A stretch of 64,000 nt of DNA from Ahaetulla prasina (taxonomy: Eukaryota > Chordata > Lepidosauria > Squamata > Colubridae), in contig NC_080541.1 of assembly GCF_028640845.1 (NCBI RefSeq), positions 177,422,502-177,486,501 of the forward strand. The letters run 5' to 3'. A program made the position numbers and the translations under genes. The number at the start of each line of letters is the position of its first letter. Position 1 is the first letter of the stretch. The notes under the pieces were generated by a model. It was given only the letters and a program-made list of their open reading frames with translations. It was not told the DNA's origin and did no database searches. This document shows positions 49,100 to 61,134 of the stretch, one piece after another.

Positions 49100-49296
49100 G
49101 AGGGGCTTTGAGTCAGTGTTGACTACTGGCAAGTACCTAGACAAGTCCATGCAGTTTCCTTGTTAAGATATTCAGAAGTGGCTTACTACTGCCTCTTTCC
49201 TAGGACTGAGAAAGTGTTTGGCTCAAGATCACCCAGTTGGCTTTGGGCCTAATGGTTCTAGTCTGGTGCCTTAAACTACTATCTCAAACTGGGCTC
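49100..49296 (-). mobile_element. Sauria-type SINE (tRNA head, BovB-like tail)
   Basis: On the minus strand it starts GAGCCCAGTTTGAGATAGTA and GTTTAAGGCACCAGACTAG, continues with CCAACTGGGTGATCTTGAGC, CAGTCCTAGGAAAGAGG and AGTAGTAAGCCACTTCTG, and ends in CCAGTAGTCAACACTGACTC. This is the layout of the squamate-specific Sauria SINE, whose tail resembles that of BovB LINEs. It supports a lizard or snake source. Confidence 0.75.
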
Positions 49297-49424
49297 TTTA
49301 TCACTGATATGCTACAGCACTATTCCCATTGCACATTATTAAAGACCAGGCAATCTAATTACCAGAAATTAAATTTATCATAATGTAAATTTATTTTACA
49401 AAAATATAAAAATCCCTCTTCTTT

Positions 49425-49690
49425 GACCCTCTTTGCAGAAAGAGAAACAAGAACCTCTTTGCAGAAAGAGAAACAAGAGCAACCAATAGATTTAAACTTA
49501 ATGTCAGCCGCTTTAATCTAGATTGCAGAAAATATGACTTCTGTAACAGAATCATCAGTGCTTGGAATACTTTACCTGACTCTGTGGTCTCTTCTCATAA
49601 TCCTAAAAGCTTTAACGAAAAACTTTCTACTATTGACCTCACCCCATTCCTAAGAGGACCATAAGGGGCGTGCATATGCTAAAAAACTTC
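49425..49690 (+). mobile_element. LINE (CR1/L2-like) 3' ORF end
   Basis: An open frame ending with TAA at 49662-49664 encodes RATNRFKLNVSRFNLDCRKY, DFCNRIISAWNTLPDSVVSS and HNPKSFNEKLSTIDLTPFL. The pattern R-F...R...F-NR-I...WN-LP..VV...S...F...L is the C-terminus of CR1/L2/Rex-type LINE reverse transcriptase ORFs. Just upstream a 26-bp segment beginning CCTCTTTGCAGAAAGAG is tandemly duplicated. The rest of the LINE is missing (5' truncation). Confidence 0.72.
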
Positions 49691-51315
49691 CCAAGGCAAC
49701 ATTAAAGAATTATGTGCCATGAAAAACAAATAATATCAGAATTAACGTGCAATATTAGTTAGACCTTTCAGTCAGAATAACAGTAATTTTGCTCCCTACC
49801 ATAATCTCATCTAGACACCCTTGGAGAAGAATGCCTTTAAATCAGTTTCTTCTGCAGAAAAAGTTTAATCTTGCATTCTGACCAGCTTTTTTTATTGATG
49901 TAGAAATATAGCAGGAATAGGATTATAGTGTACAAACAAGTTTATGTAAGAGAAAGCAGTGATAGAGATTATTGTTTAGCTATCTTTACTTTTTGGGGTG
50001 TTAAGATCTATTTTTTTGGGACAAAGGAGGCACGAAAACAAATATATGTATATATGTACAGAAATCGCAGGGAAAAATAAGCATTTCTTCCCTTCCCTTC
50101 CCCTCCCTTAACCCCTACTGATGCCAAGCAAAAAACCACCATCATGGCAGAAGTCTCATGTGCTCCCAAGCAATTAAATTATAAGGTAATTATATGGCTA
50201 CAGCAACATGTACAATGATCTTACATATCCCTTATTTTGTTTACTCAGATGTAAGAAGCCAAGGAAAACAACTCCTAATTGTATATAAAACAGGTATAAA
50301 TATGGTCTGGGAGTTAAGAGAATTACAAAAAAAATATTGGTCAACTGGTTAGGATATCTATTTTGTTTTGCAAAACAAAGCATCTGCATAAATATTGTCT
50401 GGCTAACAGTACCTGTGGCAAACTTCCACAGGAGACAATTTACGTAGTAACCTGTCTTTTACATACTATGGGCTTTATCACAATTCTGCAGCTTGGAATC
50501 CAACCTTGTAAAGATTATGTGCAATAAAATGGAGTTCTATTCCAAAATGTATGCTTTACAAGCACAACGGTTAAATAGAAAATGAGCCATACATGCAGGG
50601 CTGAAAAATCTTCCTAGCAGAAGCTGGGCTCATGTCACCTTATCTGCAGACGCAGCCAACCAGTCAGCTAGATGAACAACCTGCTTTTCACATCAAGACT
50701 TGAGGCCACAGTTTACTGCACTACTTAAAATCCAAAGGGAGTTCTCTATCTAAATGAAGACTCAGCAAACAGGGAATCAGGCTGGTTTTGAGAAGTTCCT
50801 TTGGCTTGGCAAGCTAGGCATTCAGGTGAAACATTAGCTTTCCTAAGTCTGTTTGCAAGCCTGGACAAAGGGAAAAGCCCTTAAAAGAGAACATAGATGA
50901 AAACATGCAATTGCTTTTCCAACAGTGTTAAGATTGACATACATTCAAATAAACATTTCTACCCCTCCTGCTCTCTAGAGACAGAGTATTCGTTTTACTA
51001 GATTTGGTCTGATTTTTTTTTTATAATAATACAAAAAGTATGAGGTCAAGCATGATCACATTACAGTTGTGAAATGGGTGTTTATATTCAGCTCTAAGCA
51101 TATTTTAAACTTCAGCTTTTTGTAAGTTTGTCAAAATTGTTTTGTAAAATGGAAAAGCAGCTGTAGAAAATGAGGTCTAAACACTATGAGAGCAACTGAG
51201 AAAGTGAGAAGCTATCTTCCAGCATGTCATTTGTGTCTTTCCTTAGAATAACCATTCCTGGGTTTCGTAAAGGCAGCTTTCTGTCATAAATGGTCTATGT
51301 ATGTATGTTCAGAAG

Positions 51316-51368
51316 TGGCTGGGAGTGAGAAAGGGAAGGAAGGGAGGGAGGGAGGAAAGAGGGAAGAA
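51316..51368 (+). repeat. Purine-rich (GGGA/GGAA)n tract
   Basis: A run of GAAAGGGAAGGAAGGGAGGG followed by similar purine repeats, without interruption by pyrimidines for several tens of bases. In the PTPRF transcript it reads as a long polypyrimidine tract. No other signal is attached to it. Confidence 0.6.
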
Positions 51369-52210
51369 ATGTTCTATTTAAACAAGCAGTTGTTAGAATC
51401 TAGACTCTGGTTAAAAATAAAATATGGGTTTAACTGCCCATCAAAGGCTACTAAACTGCAGGCTTCCTCCCCACCCCCTTTTAGACAAGTGTCAGACCTT
51501 TAACCGTGAAGGGTCTCTAACATCACTTTTTCTTGGCTGATGCAAAATTTTATCTCCTTGTAAAACACCCCAGAAAAAAAGCATTCTCTTAATGAAGTAC
51601 TGGATTCTTTAACCTACAAAGAGAAATCAAGGCTCTTCCTATTTTGAGCGCAGGAATGAAACAGAGATTTGAAAATAGTCTGGCAAAATGGCTTTATGAA
51701 ACAAACTGCAGCTGGATCACAGCAGGAATTGCAACTATTCTAATAGGTTCAGCAATTATCCCTGTTGTAGAGGAAGTGTTGATCAACAGAACACATGAAA
51801 GCTACATCTATTCCTGGGCCAATGTAATATAATGCTCACCTGCCAGAGAAAAGATCAAACCTAGGAAGAAAAATCCACTAATTTTACAGAGCCCCAAAAG
51901 TCTTTCTTTTTGTCTTTCCGTCTTTCCTTCTTTTACTTTTTCTCCCCCACATCTTTCCCCCTCCCCCCATGAATGAATGATGAAAAGACAGATTTTGACA
52001 TTGACTGTTTCAATCTTACCATCACTCATATTACCCCCAAAGGAAAGGGTCTTCCAGAGCTTGAATTCATGGGTTAGGGATTTTAGTTTCATCACTCACA
52101 AAGCATCACTGAAGTATTCTCTTGCTGCAGTGTTGAATGGGTGATCTGAGAGGCAATGATCATGGAAGAGAAGGGGGAAAGGGATGGAAGCTTGCCTTCT
52201 CAAACTTTAC

Positions 52211-52321
52211 CTCGCACATAAAGGTTTGCTGGAGCAGAGTAACGGGTCCCTGCACTGTTTGTAGCGACACATTCATATTTGCCTTGATCCGACTCCTCAC
52301 TGTTTTCAATTTGTAGAGCCC
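52211..52321 (-). CDS. PTPRF: PTPRF exon: C-terminal half of Ig2
   Basis: A 111-nt exon, phase 1 to phase 1. It encodes (G)[20 protein letters not shown] and [16 protein letters not shown] plus the first base of the next codon. KYECVA contains the second disulfide Cys of Ig2 in the usual D-x-G-x-Y-x-C motif. The acceptor is TTTGTTTCTACATAG and the donor CGAG|GTAAAG. The sequence differs from mammalian LAR at only one or two positions (IESSEES). Its flanks are the sites of the optional inserts: meA upstream and meB downstream. Confidence 0.97.
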
Positions 52322-52703
52322 CTATGTAGAAACAAAACACAACGACACTGGTTATAACAAGATGTATGTTACTGCTCTGTACCCTTATTCCAAACATGAA
52401 CACAAGAGGACAGATGATGCCTGTTGCTTTTTGTAGGGTATCCATGCTTGTTACTATAAAGCATCTGTTGTGCCCAGTCTTCACAGCTTTATAGTCAAAC
52501 AAATTATTGATACTTTTTCAGTTGCTTTTTATGTACCGAATAAATTTCTCCCATATGGAGAAACCATCAAAAGAATCCAGACTTAAAATAATTAGGCTGA
52601 ATATTTTTTCCAGAGCAAAATATTATACAATATTTTAAATTGTTGTAAATAGTTCTATGTGTTATATGAACACAAAAACAAAATACAACCCCAATAAACA
52701 CAC

Positions 52704-52722
52704 AATAAATAAATAAATAAAT
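52704..52722. repeat. (AAAT)n short tandem repeat
   Basis: About five units of AATA in an A-rich context. A typical short microsatellite, possibly the tail of an eroded retroelement. Confidence 0.7.
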
Positions 52723-53417
52723 CCAAAGGAATCTAATCTTAGTTCACTATCTTCCTTTAACTATCTTAATCTATAAAATACACTTCATTCCACAACAAAC
52801 TATTATTAATTTACCCTTAAGCCTAGCAATAAAAAGGACCACAACTTTTTCACCTTGAAAAATCCCTCGTTTCTATTTATTTTACCTATAATTATATTGT
52901 TCTGTCTACTAACAACATCAACAAGAACCAACATCAGTAGATAGTACAACCATAACCTTTGAAAGTTTATCTAAAGATTTTCCAGGCCATACATTTTCTA
53001 CTCACTAAATCCTGTGCTGTTGGTTTTTCCTCTCAATGTACTTAATAGTAACATAACTTGATATTTCATTGGTTTTGCTGCTTTGAATTTTAAGCTATTT
53101 CAAATTTTAAAATACATCTTGGATGAGACCATGCTACCATTTCCTTTCTTTAAAAAGAGCCCAAATAGCAATCATATCAATCCAAGCAACCAGGATGAAT
53201 ACTAAACTCTGGCTATTTCATATTAATTCACATTACAGATAAATATATCGAAACAGTATCCTTTTTCCTTATCTTGCCACTGTGAATGAACTAAGTTCTA
53301 TTCTGTTGTCTTCCAGATTATGGGAGATGTAGGTTTAAAATGATAAAGGCAAAAAATAAGTAAACAATGAACATTTTAAGCAACCCTGATACTGCTATTC
53401 CAAGAATGGGATCTGCT

Positions 53418-53553
53418 CAGTGGTGGATTCAAGTAATTTAACAACCGGTTCTTTGCCCTAATGATTTCTTCCAACAACCAGTTTGCCAAACTGTTCAGAA
53501 AGTTAACAACCGGTTCTCCCGAAGTGGTGCGAACTGGCTGAATCCCACCACTG
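53418..53553. mobile_element. hAT-type MITE with 8-bp TSD, 136 bp
   Basis: It starts CAGTGGTGGATTCAAGTAAT and ends GGCTGAATCCCACCACTG, an imperfect terminal inverted repeat. The flanks GATCTGCT (53410-53417) and GACCTGCT (53554-53561) are an 8-bp target duplication with one mismatch. Internally AACAACCGGTTCT appears twice. It is non-coding. Confidence 0.85.
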
Positions 53554-56500
53554 GACCTGCTACTTCTTGGGGAATAAATACTTCATTTGTGATTCCAGAA
53601 GCTGAGATTCCATAGATAGTTGAAGGCAGCTTTCACTCACAAAAATTATGTACACTCTTGAACCAAGAGAAAAGGCATTAACCTGTCTGCTTGTCAGAGT
53701 CTGAATCCATTTCTGTTTGCTAAAGAAAACAGCACCATGAACAGAAATTGCTGTTTCTGGCCTCCCACTCCAAGGCATGGAGGTTAAATTCAGTTTTCAT
53801 ATTATTGGAATAGAAGGAAAAATAATGTGAATCAACTACTGTCTCCTAAATCATTTACAACAATAAATTGAGACTGCAGTATAAATCTGTATCTCAGGAG
53901 AACTAATGAAGTTCATTATGTTCTGCTATTTCATAAAAATGATATAGAGAGCCCTCTCTATTGTTGTATCAAGTCTGGAAAATAAAAATAAACTGGGCTC
54001 CTGCTACCTTCTAAGGGGCCTTTCATACTTTGTACTTTTAAACAGCCTGAAAGTTTATGCCTTTGCTGTTTAGGTATTTATACGAAGTGTGCAAGAAACA
54101 ATTTTGTGACTTAAAAGATTGGGCTCAGAAAACTGCTTTTGCATGTTAGAACAGTGGACAGTGAAGACTTAATGGTACTTTCTTGAGACTTGTGTTTAGC
54201 TTCCACTTTCTCTAAATTTAGAAAATCTGTAAATTTATGCCCCCTCCACAAAACTTATATAAATTATCTTTTGAATATTAATTATATTTTACACTTTTTA
54301 TATTTTAATTATTGTTAGACATTCCGAGTATAAAACAAATATATTATTTGAACAGTGTGCCAATAACAATTGGAGGGAAGCACCAGAAAAAGGGGATAGA
54401 CCATTTGTTCCTTGACTGGGGATAGATCCATATATCCAAGCTGTGGGTAGGTGAGTGCATGTATGGATGATTACAATATTGAGTCCTCTCTCTAGTGTAG
54501 GTACATGTGCTACCTGCCCTAGAGTGTAAACGGCAGATGAAAATCATTTGAGTGGCAACGAGGAAGGCTTTATAAAAAGGGGTTAGAGGAAAAAACCTGT
54601 GGATTTTCCTTTAGTCTCTATTTTTTTAGGTAGGGCTAAGGCTACAAATTAGAAATATCCTAGATTTTACTGACTCTGCTTCCATTTTAACACAATGTTT
54701 GGAAAGGAAGACGTCTGAATAGCAGGAACTGGAAATCTTTTGCATGACTTCATTTCACATAAGAGTGCAGGATTACAAGAAGCATGTATTAATTCTGGGC
54801 AAATGCTATTTTTTATTTCGAGTGGATCAAAGTGGCAATTCTGTACAGAGTTATAGGAGGATAAAATTAGCTACAGACAAATGAGAGCCATGTCTGTGTT
54901 GCTCTGTAAATATGCATTTCTAATAATCACATGAACCTCACAGAATGACAACCAAAATACCTCCAAGCCCAATTTATTGGCAATTAGGCAAGAAAGGGAA
55001 TCAACCCGGCAATTTTCCTGTTGAAGCTCATTATGATCCTGCTTAATTGTTTCCTCCCTGAGGTTTATGATTGGCATGTCAGATCTGGACTGAAACTGAG
55101 TTTTTGTGATTTCTGCAAGGACTGCAGTCACTGCAAGATCTTTGAACTGAGCAGCTCACAAGGCAAATATAGGAATACAATTCAGCCACCAATTGGCTTT
55201 TTTAGATATATCATACATCTAGACTTCAAACACCTTTTCTTTTTTATTCCACTTTAGAAAGGAGGGAGGGAGATTTGCAAGCTTTGCAGGAAGTAAAATT
55301 GCAAAACTGCCGAAGGGTGGCAGTCTCTTAGCAGGGTTAAGCAGTATTAAATTTGTATAACATCAGAAGAATTAGATGAAAGATTAATCAGCTTTTCTCT
55401 GTCAGGTTTTAGGTATTTGTATTTTAAATTCACGTTCCTTTTGCTTTGAACATATAAAATTCATATTAGGGCAGAGAAAAGTGTTAAGTACCTGTTTTAA
55501 CTGTTTCCCATGTATCTGTTATGACATAGCATCATAGAAACGTTATCACCGAGTCACTAGACAACTACAGTGGCATTTGGCTGTATCACCAATTTTGGAA
55601 GCTAACAGTGCTATCAAATATTGAATGAGTGAGTGCCCTGGTGACTACACAGAAGCTTTTGGTGAGGAGGATGGGCTGCCTGCATCAAGTCTGACATGAT
55701 AGCACTAACTGCTCCAAGAGAACAGAAGATCAGAAGATCTAATTTTCCATTGTGCTTATTTTGTGGCAATAGAGGAAGCGGCATTTGATAAAAGAGAAAC
55801 AAATCCCTTCTTCTAAAAGTTCATTTGTTGCAATCTAGTGATCATCCCTGAAAACGCATGTCCATTCATCTATCCTCTTCTCTAATCTGCCAATCAGCAA
55901 CTGGAGCCATATATCTCTGAACAATCTAACAAAACTCACCCTGACCTTTCAGCCTGGGTCTCACCTGAAAGGCAAAGGGGTAATGTTAAAAGTGACAACA
56001 TGCCTCACAAATACAGAGCTCTTAGAAAAATGACAGCATCTCTGCAGAGGAAAGGTAGGACTCATGGCTGCAAGGCCAACAGAAAGGTTAGTTTTCAAAA
56101 CAGAACACCCTGCTTCTCCGGCTATTTTATCTGATTTCCTTCACACCTTTGCTCAAGAGAGATTGCCTGGTTTTCCTATCCAATGTACCGAGCAACTATG
56201 CATAATTGAAAATAAACATACAACTTATTGCAGGCACAATAATCCATTAGTCGAGTCTCATTTCAATCAAATTAATACATCATGGAAATGCAGCAACTTA
56301 CCTTTAGGAAGACCTCAGAACATTATCATTATGTGAGCATAACCTCCCTTCATAAAAATGCTTTCCTCTACCCTTCTAGAGATTCAGTAGCCTGTATGTT
56401 TAACAAAAGGTGTCAGTCTGACAGAAATCCCGTATGAGATGCCAAGAGGTGGCTCTTGGCACTTAGAAAAATGTCGGCTTTGACATTCAAACAGGACACA

Positions 56501-57962
56501 TGCGTTTTAAATAATGTCAGGCAAACTCTTAAAATACCTCATTAGAACTCAGATAGAGAGATTTATGTTTTATGAGATGGATGATTCTCATTATAGCAGT
56601 AAGTCAATTCTCTCAAAAAGGATATACCAAACATATGGCGGTTCTGGTGCCAAGTTGTTAATGTTCTCACTTGTTGGTAAGAAACACATATGACAGTTAA
56701 ATACAGGAAAAGCCTCAGTCTGGTATGAGTAAAGATAGGGCTAGAAACAGGCATAGCTTGGCTACTTAACATGTGGTATATTGTTTTGATTCAAGATTTA
56801 TTGTAATTTTAGACAAATAGCTTAAGAACTTATAACATTACAGCTGATAGCCTTGAATCATTCCAAAGATTGGATGACAATTAGGCCTATACCATTTGGC
56901 CACATGACTCAGATTTTCCACTAAACTCAATTCAAACATTTTTGAAATAACAATCCAGATTTGTTCTAAAAATATTAACACAACTGAAAACATTAACACC
57001 CAGAAAATGAACCAGAACCAATGACTGCTTTATTAATTGGAAGCAATGATTTAATGAAGAAAGACAGGGAAGGAAAAAAAAGTAACATTGGACAATTGAG
57101 AGAGTACAATTTAGCAGAGAATTCATGGATCAGTCAACAGCAGCAGTTACTGAAATCACAAGAGATCAGGATCACTGTACATAGTACTGATTACAATTTT
57201 AGGATTACTTCCAGAAACCACTTTGAGTGTTCAAATTACAAAAATTACTCTAGCAGGCTTGAGACTATACAACTGCTACTCTGGAGGTAGCAACAACGTA
57301 AGATTTAAGATGACCAGATATATGTCAGATTCCTTTACTCTCAACAAATCTTTGAGCCATAGTCACAACAAGGCTGTATTAAGTTTCAGAGAGAATGGGG
57401 CTGACTGATTGTATCTCTTCCCTCTGCCTTCATATTGAAAGGTCTGGCAAGCTGGACAGATGCCCTTATAACCCTCAAAGAAAGTCCATCCTTCCTAAAT
57501 GACCCTTCAAGAATTATTTTATTTTTAGATGTTCACCTTCTGTCAGCAGTAGTACAGAAGAAATAACATTACTCTTGTGAAAATACCCTAACCGTAACCC
57601 TTCAGAAAGAAACCACAGTGGATATTTCAACCCTCCCTGGACTTAGTGCTCCAGACAGTAACTGAATTGGAAAGCTCAAAGAACCCTCTGTGGCATGAGC
57701 CAGAACTGCACCTTCCAATTCACAACTATTCCATTGAATAACCCACTTTGACCTATGTATGCCTGCAATGGATGATTCTACAAGGTGCCAGACACTAAAA
57801 ATAAACAAAAACAAACACGTGTGGGAAGGAATGGCAGACGAGCTTGTGTACTGACAGAGTTTGGAATGAAATAATAGCTGGAGATGGCATACTGCTGAAA
57901 CGTGTCATGGCAAAAAGAAATGTAGTGATACGAACATGTGAGGCACAGTTTAGCATTCTTAC

Positions 57963-57980
57963 CTCTAATTGGTGTACCAC
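57963..57980 (-). CDS. PTPRF: PTPRF mini-exon meA6 in Ig2 (GGTPIR)
   Basis: An 18-nt exon, phase 1 to phase 1: GT GGT ACA CCA ATT AGA G, encoding G-G-T-P-I-R with the preceding G and restoring the frame into GALQIE. The acceptor is TTACCTCACCAG and the donor AGAG|GTAAGAA. The hexapeptide is the same as the meA6 part of the ESIGGTPIR insert known from PTPRD and PTPRS. The insert lengthens a loop of Ig2 and, with meB, sets binding to synaptic partners. The companion ESI mini-exon (9 nt) was not found between here and 64000; it may be absent or too short to detect. Confidence 0.88.
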
Positions 57981-59943
57981 CTGGTGAGGTAATTTGAATG
58001 CAAATAAGATTAAAGAGAAGCGTTAGTACAACGAGAAAAGGGAGAAAATAGAAACTAAAAAGTTTTTCAAAGCTAGAATCCGTATTAGAAAAACAGGTAT
58101 AATAATATATAAAAAAGGAATGTGCAGTAACATTGCCCTAGATTGGTTAGTAGAGCTCCACCAAGAACACAAAGTCTGATCTCAATTTACATATCCCTGG
58201 TTCTCCCCTCCCCCCAAAAAAAGGATTTGGCAAACCACTATCATTCATTGTCACAACTGAAATGGAGCAGCAACTGAGAAATGGGAGCCATGCTCTTTTA
58301 TTCTGCCAGAAGATGTGGGAGCATCAGTGTCAGTGAAGTACAATAAGAATGTGTGTATGCACACATGTGTTTGTGAGTAAAGAGGAAAAAAAATATGGTA
58401 GTAGTTGGTAGACCATTTTTTGGTTTAAGATTACCTGGACCACTGGAGGCAAAAACCTGATTACATAACTGAAACTGGAAAACTAATCAATGAATGTAGG
58501 TTAACTCCTGTAGCAGGATCCTCCTGAGCAGAAACTACTTGCACCATTCAGTTTTAAAATATAAATGCAGAGGACATTTTTTTAGCTTTCACTTGGACTA
58601 AAGGCTGAGGCATGTTTTTGCATAGTTGTGCAGCAGGCCAAGGAGAGAATTGGTACTCTCTTTACAAGGGAGTTGAAAATAGCTTCACATGCTATGAACA
58701 AATCTTACAAAGAGGAGTTTTCATAGAAGGGTTTGCTCAATCTTGGCCCTTATCAACAGCTTTGCCTAGAGGTGCAGAAAGAGAACTGCATATGTAAACT
58801 GACAGCAACTCTCCTTTGAGCCCCGATTTTGTCCCCTTGGTTTTATTTTGTGCAAATGAAATCTGTTAGTAAGGGCAGGGAAATTCATGCAGATCTAATT
58901 TCTAGGTAGTTTATGGTATGTGTTGGTTTAATGCAGATTTTTCACATCTGAACACCAAGCACTTACCAAAAAAAAACCAAACCCAAAACAACCAAAACAA
59001 AACAAAACAACTGGGGAGTTTAAACAGACAGAGAGGGTTAAACAGGACACAAAGCCTCAAATCATGTTCCGTGTATTGATCAATAAATACCAGTAACCAC
59101 AGAAATGCTGTGTCTGAGATTAACTGCTACCCACATTCCATTATCCACAGCACTGATCACCCAATGGGTGACAAAGACAGACACTCAAAGAGTTTCTGTA
59201 AATACAAAGAAGGCAGATTTTAAGCGCATTTAACTTGCTTCTTAAAGAATGGTTAAATTATTTACACTTATTATTTCCTTCCCTTGCTCTTTTCTAGTGC
59301 CTTTTCCTCTGGGCAGTATAGCTGCCGCTTTTAATCAGTGGAAACAATTCAAGCTGCTTTGTCTGGCATTCTCCACAGCCAAGATGATGTTATTCCAGCT
59401 CCGCTATACAGTGAGATTGTTTTTGCCAGTGCTTTTGTTCACGAATAGGTGAAAAAAAAGGAAAGCCCATATTGCCCGCTGTAAAGGTGAATATTCTCTT
59501 ACATAATAAATCTGCCTATTTATCTGTTTCTCTAACTACTATCCCATTCACCTCAAAGGAGCAGTTCACATCACAAAAGCCTGCATGGCTTCCAAATTAT
59601 ATCAACAGGAAAAGAGAGGATTATTGCTTCATTCACGCACAACAGAAAAACTGCTGAGGACTCACTTTTCTTCCCAGTCTGCCAATTATTACTGTAATTA
59701 AACACTCTAAACCCTATCTTCTTCCTACCTGCAGTTAAGTGACATTGAGACTTTCCACAACATAGTGCAGCAATCAGACTCCCAGTCATTGAAACAGCAC
59801 CTGTTTTAAGTTTCTCTCACTTGGATGTGATGCTGATCTTGGAATGCACTCACATAGCCATTGAAAAGTCTGGAATTAACTGTCTACACAAACACTCAAA
59901 AGGGATTCCCTAAAGTGCAGTTGGTTCATCTTTCTTCAGGTCT

Positions 59944-60495
59944 TGTTGTGGTCCGTCAGTAGCCTATGGAGCTGGCAACGGAGTCAGAGAGCGATGAGGC
60001 TGAGGTGAAGCCAGGGCCATCAGGAAGTGAGGTGTGGACTCCAGAGCCTCCAGAGACTGAGAGTAGTGAGGCAGAGGAACAGGAGGAGCCTGTTCCTAAT
60101 GCACGCATGAGAAGAGCTGCCAAAAGGCAAGAACAGCTCAAGCAGAGAAGACAACTCGGGAGTAGGGTCAAGAGATGATCGGCCCCTCCCATAAGGCTTA
60201 AAACAGACCAGCACGGGTGTTTCAGCTTGCCGGAAAACAACGTTGTAGCTGCGTCCTCTGCTCTGTGTATGTCTTTGTTTTTTGTGGCTTCTGGACATTT
60301 GCCAGGAAGGGCCTTTGGCAGTTTGCCTAATTGGACTAAGGTTTGTGAGATAACTGAAGAATTTGTGTTTGGGAGGCATTTGTTTTACTTTGAGTTGAAC
60401 GATGCTGGGAATGAAGTAATTCCCAGTTGTTCAAATAAAGTTTCTTTTTCCACGGACTAAGTTTATTACTACCTACTTGAGCCTGGGTCACAATA
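59944..60495 (+). mobile_element. Solo LTR of an LTR retrotransposon, 552 bp
   Basis: It begins TGTTGTGG and ends GGTCACAATA, so the outermost bases form a short, slightly mutated inverted repeat (TGTTGTG/CACAATA). It is flanked by a perfect 5-bp duplication GGTCT (59939-59943 and 60496-60500). A TATA-like ATAAGGCTTAAAAC lies near 60191 and an AATAAA poly(A) signal near 60435, as expected for an LTR in plus orientation. No second LTR or internal gag/pol is present, so it is a solo LTR left by recombination. Superfamily (Gypsy or endogenous retrovirus) is not determined; the 5-bp duplication is compatible with either. Confidence 0.8.
59966..60178 (+). other. Open frame within the solo LTR (70 codons)
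   Basis: A 70-codon frame lying wholly inside the U3 part of the LTR. Its N-terminal half is very acidic (ATESESDEAEVKPGPSG, PETESSEAEEQEEP) and its C-terminal part is basic (MRRAAKRQEQLKQRRQ). It may be chance, or the overlap of an element ORF with the LTR. No known family is recognised and no function is claimed. Confidence 0.35.
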
Positions 60496-60709
60496 GGTCT
60501 GAAGAATTTTAGATTTTTCTTGCCAGATCCCACATCACAACTGTTAAGCAATTTAAAAATTTAAAAAGAAATCAGATTTTTGTTAATGGTCAGGATTGCC
60601 AGATAGATATCTGAACCACAAGCCACCAAAGCAAAAACCCAGGCATTTTCTTAGAAATCATAGAGCCGTAGATATGAAAGATATTTTAGAAGTTGTCGAG
60701 TCTAACCCA

Positions 60710-60955
60710 ATGGTCCCCAACCTTTGCGGCCTGATGGCCTGGTGTGTGTGTGTGGAGAGGATGGTTCCATGTGAGTGGCAGATGTTTGTGTGAATGCACC
60801 TGCCCACCACTTACACAAATGGAGCTTTGCACGTGAGTACCCGCGGCTTGCACAAATGGAGCTGCATGCGTGCTCATCCACCACTTGTGTGACCCGGTTC
60901 CAAATGGGGCATGGTCTAATAGTAGACAATGGGCCGGAGATTGGGGACCCCTTTA
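60710..60955. mobile_element. hAT-like non-autonomous element, GC-rich
   Basis: Ends read AATGGTCCCCAACCTTTGCG and GGAGATTGGGGACCCCTTT, an imperfect inverted repeat of the CAGTGGTCCCCAACCTT type seen in hAT elements. Internally TGCACAAATGGAGCT-like segments occur three times. A clean 8-bp target duplication is not visible, so boundaries are approximate. Confidence 0.6.
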
Positions 60956-61134
60956 CTCAATACAGGATCTACTAAAAAGTCTCTGACAAAATGGTCTCTG
61001 TTTCAAGTGAAGGAGAACTCACAAATTTGGTAGCATCCTGGTTGATAGCTTGTATCCTGTCAGAGAATTCCTCCTGACTTCTAGCCTGGATGTATCTATA
61101 ATTTATCCATTGGTTTTGATCCTTCTCTCTTGAA

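Larger units (their letters stand above)
40377..52210 (-). other. PTPRF intron, Ig2-Ig3 linker (upper part)
   Basis: An 11.8-kb stretch between candidate meB and the Ig2 exon. It is the most repeat-dense part of the window: four Tc1/mariner MITE copies (45057-48248), a LINE/SINE tail, a Penelope-like element (about 47727-49068), a Sauria-type SINE and a CR1/L2 3' end. From 40377 to about 45000 and from 49700 to 52200 I see nothing identifiable besides purine-rich (51316-51368) and pyrimidine-rich (51900-51965) tracts. Confidence 0.75.
52322..57962 (-). other. PTPRF intron within Ig2, meA6 to Ig2 C-terminal exon
   Basis: A 5.6-kb intron. It holds an (AAAT)n run and a hAT MITE (53418-53553). 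No other exon, RNA gene or recognised repeat is visible, although the 54200-57900 stretch contains several short frames. Confidence 0.75.

Noticed and set aside
52322..52502. Extension of the Ig2 exon frame upstream to a Met at 52502
   Set aside because: The acceptor CTACATAG at 52322 and homology end at GALQIE show that the extension is intron.
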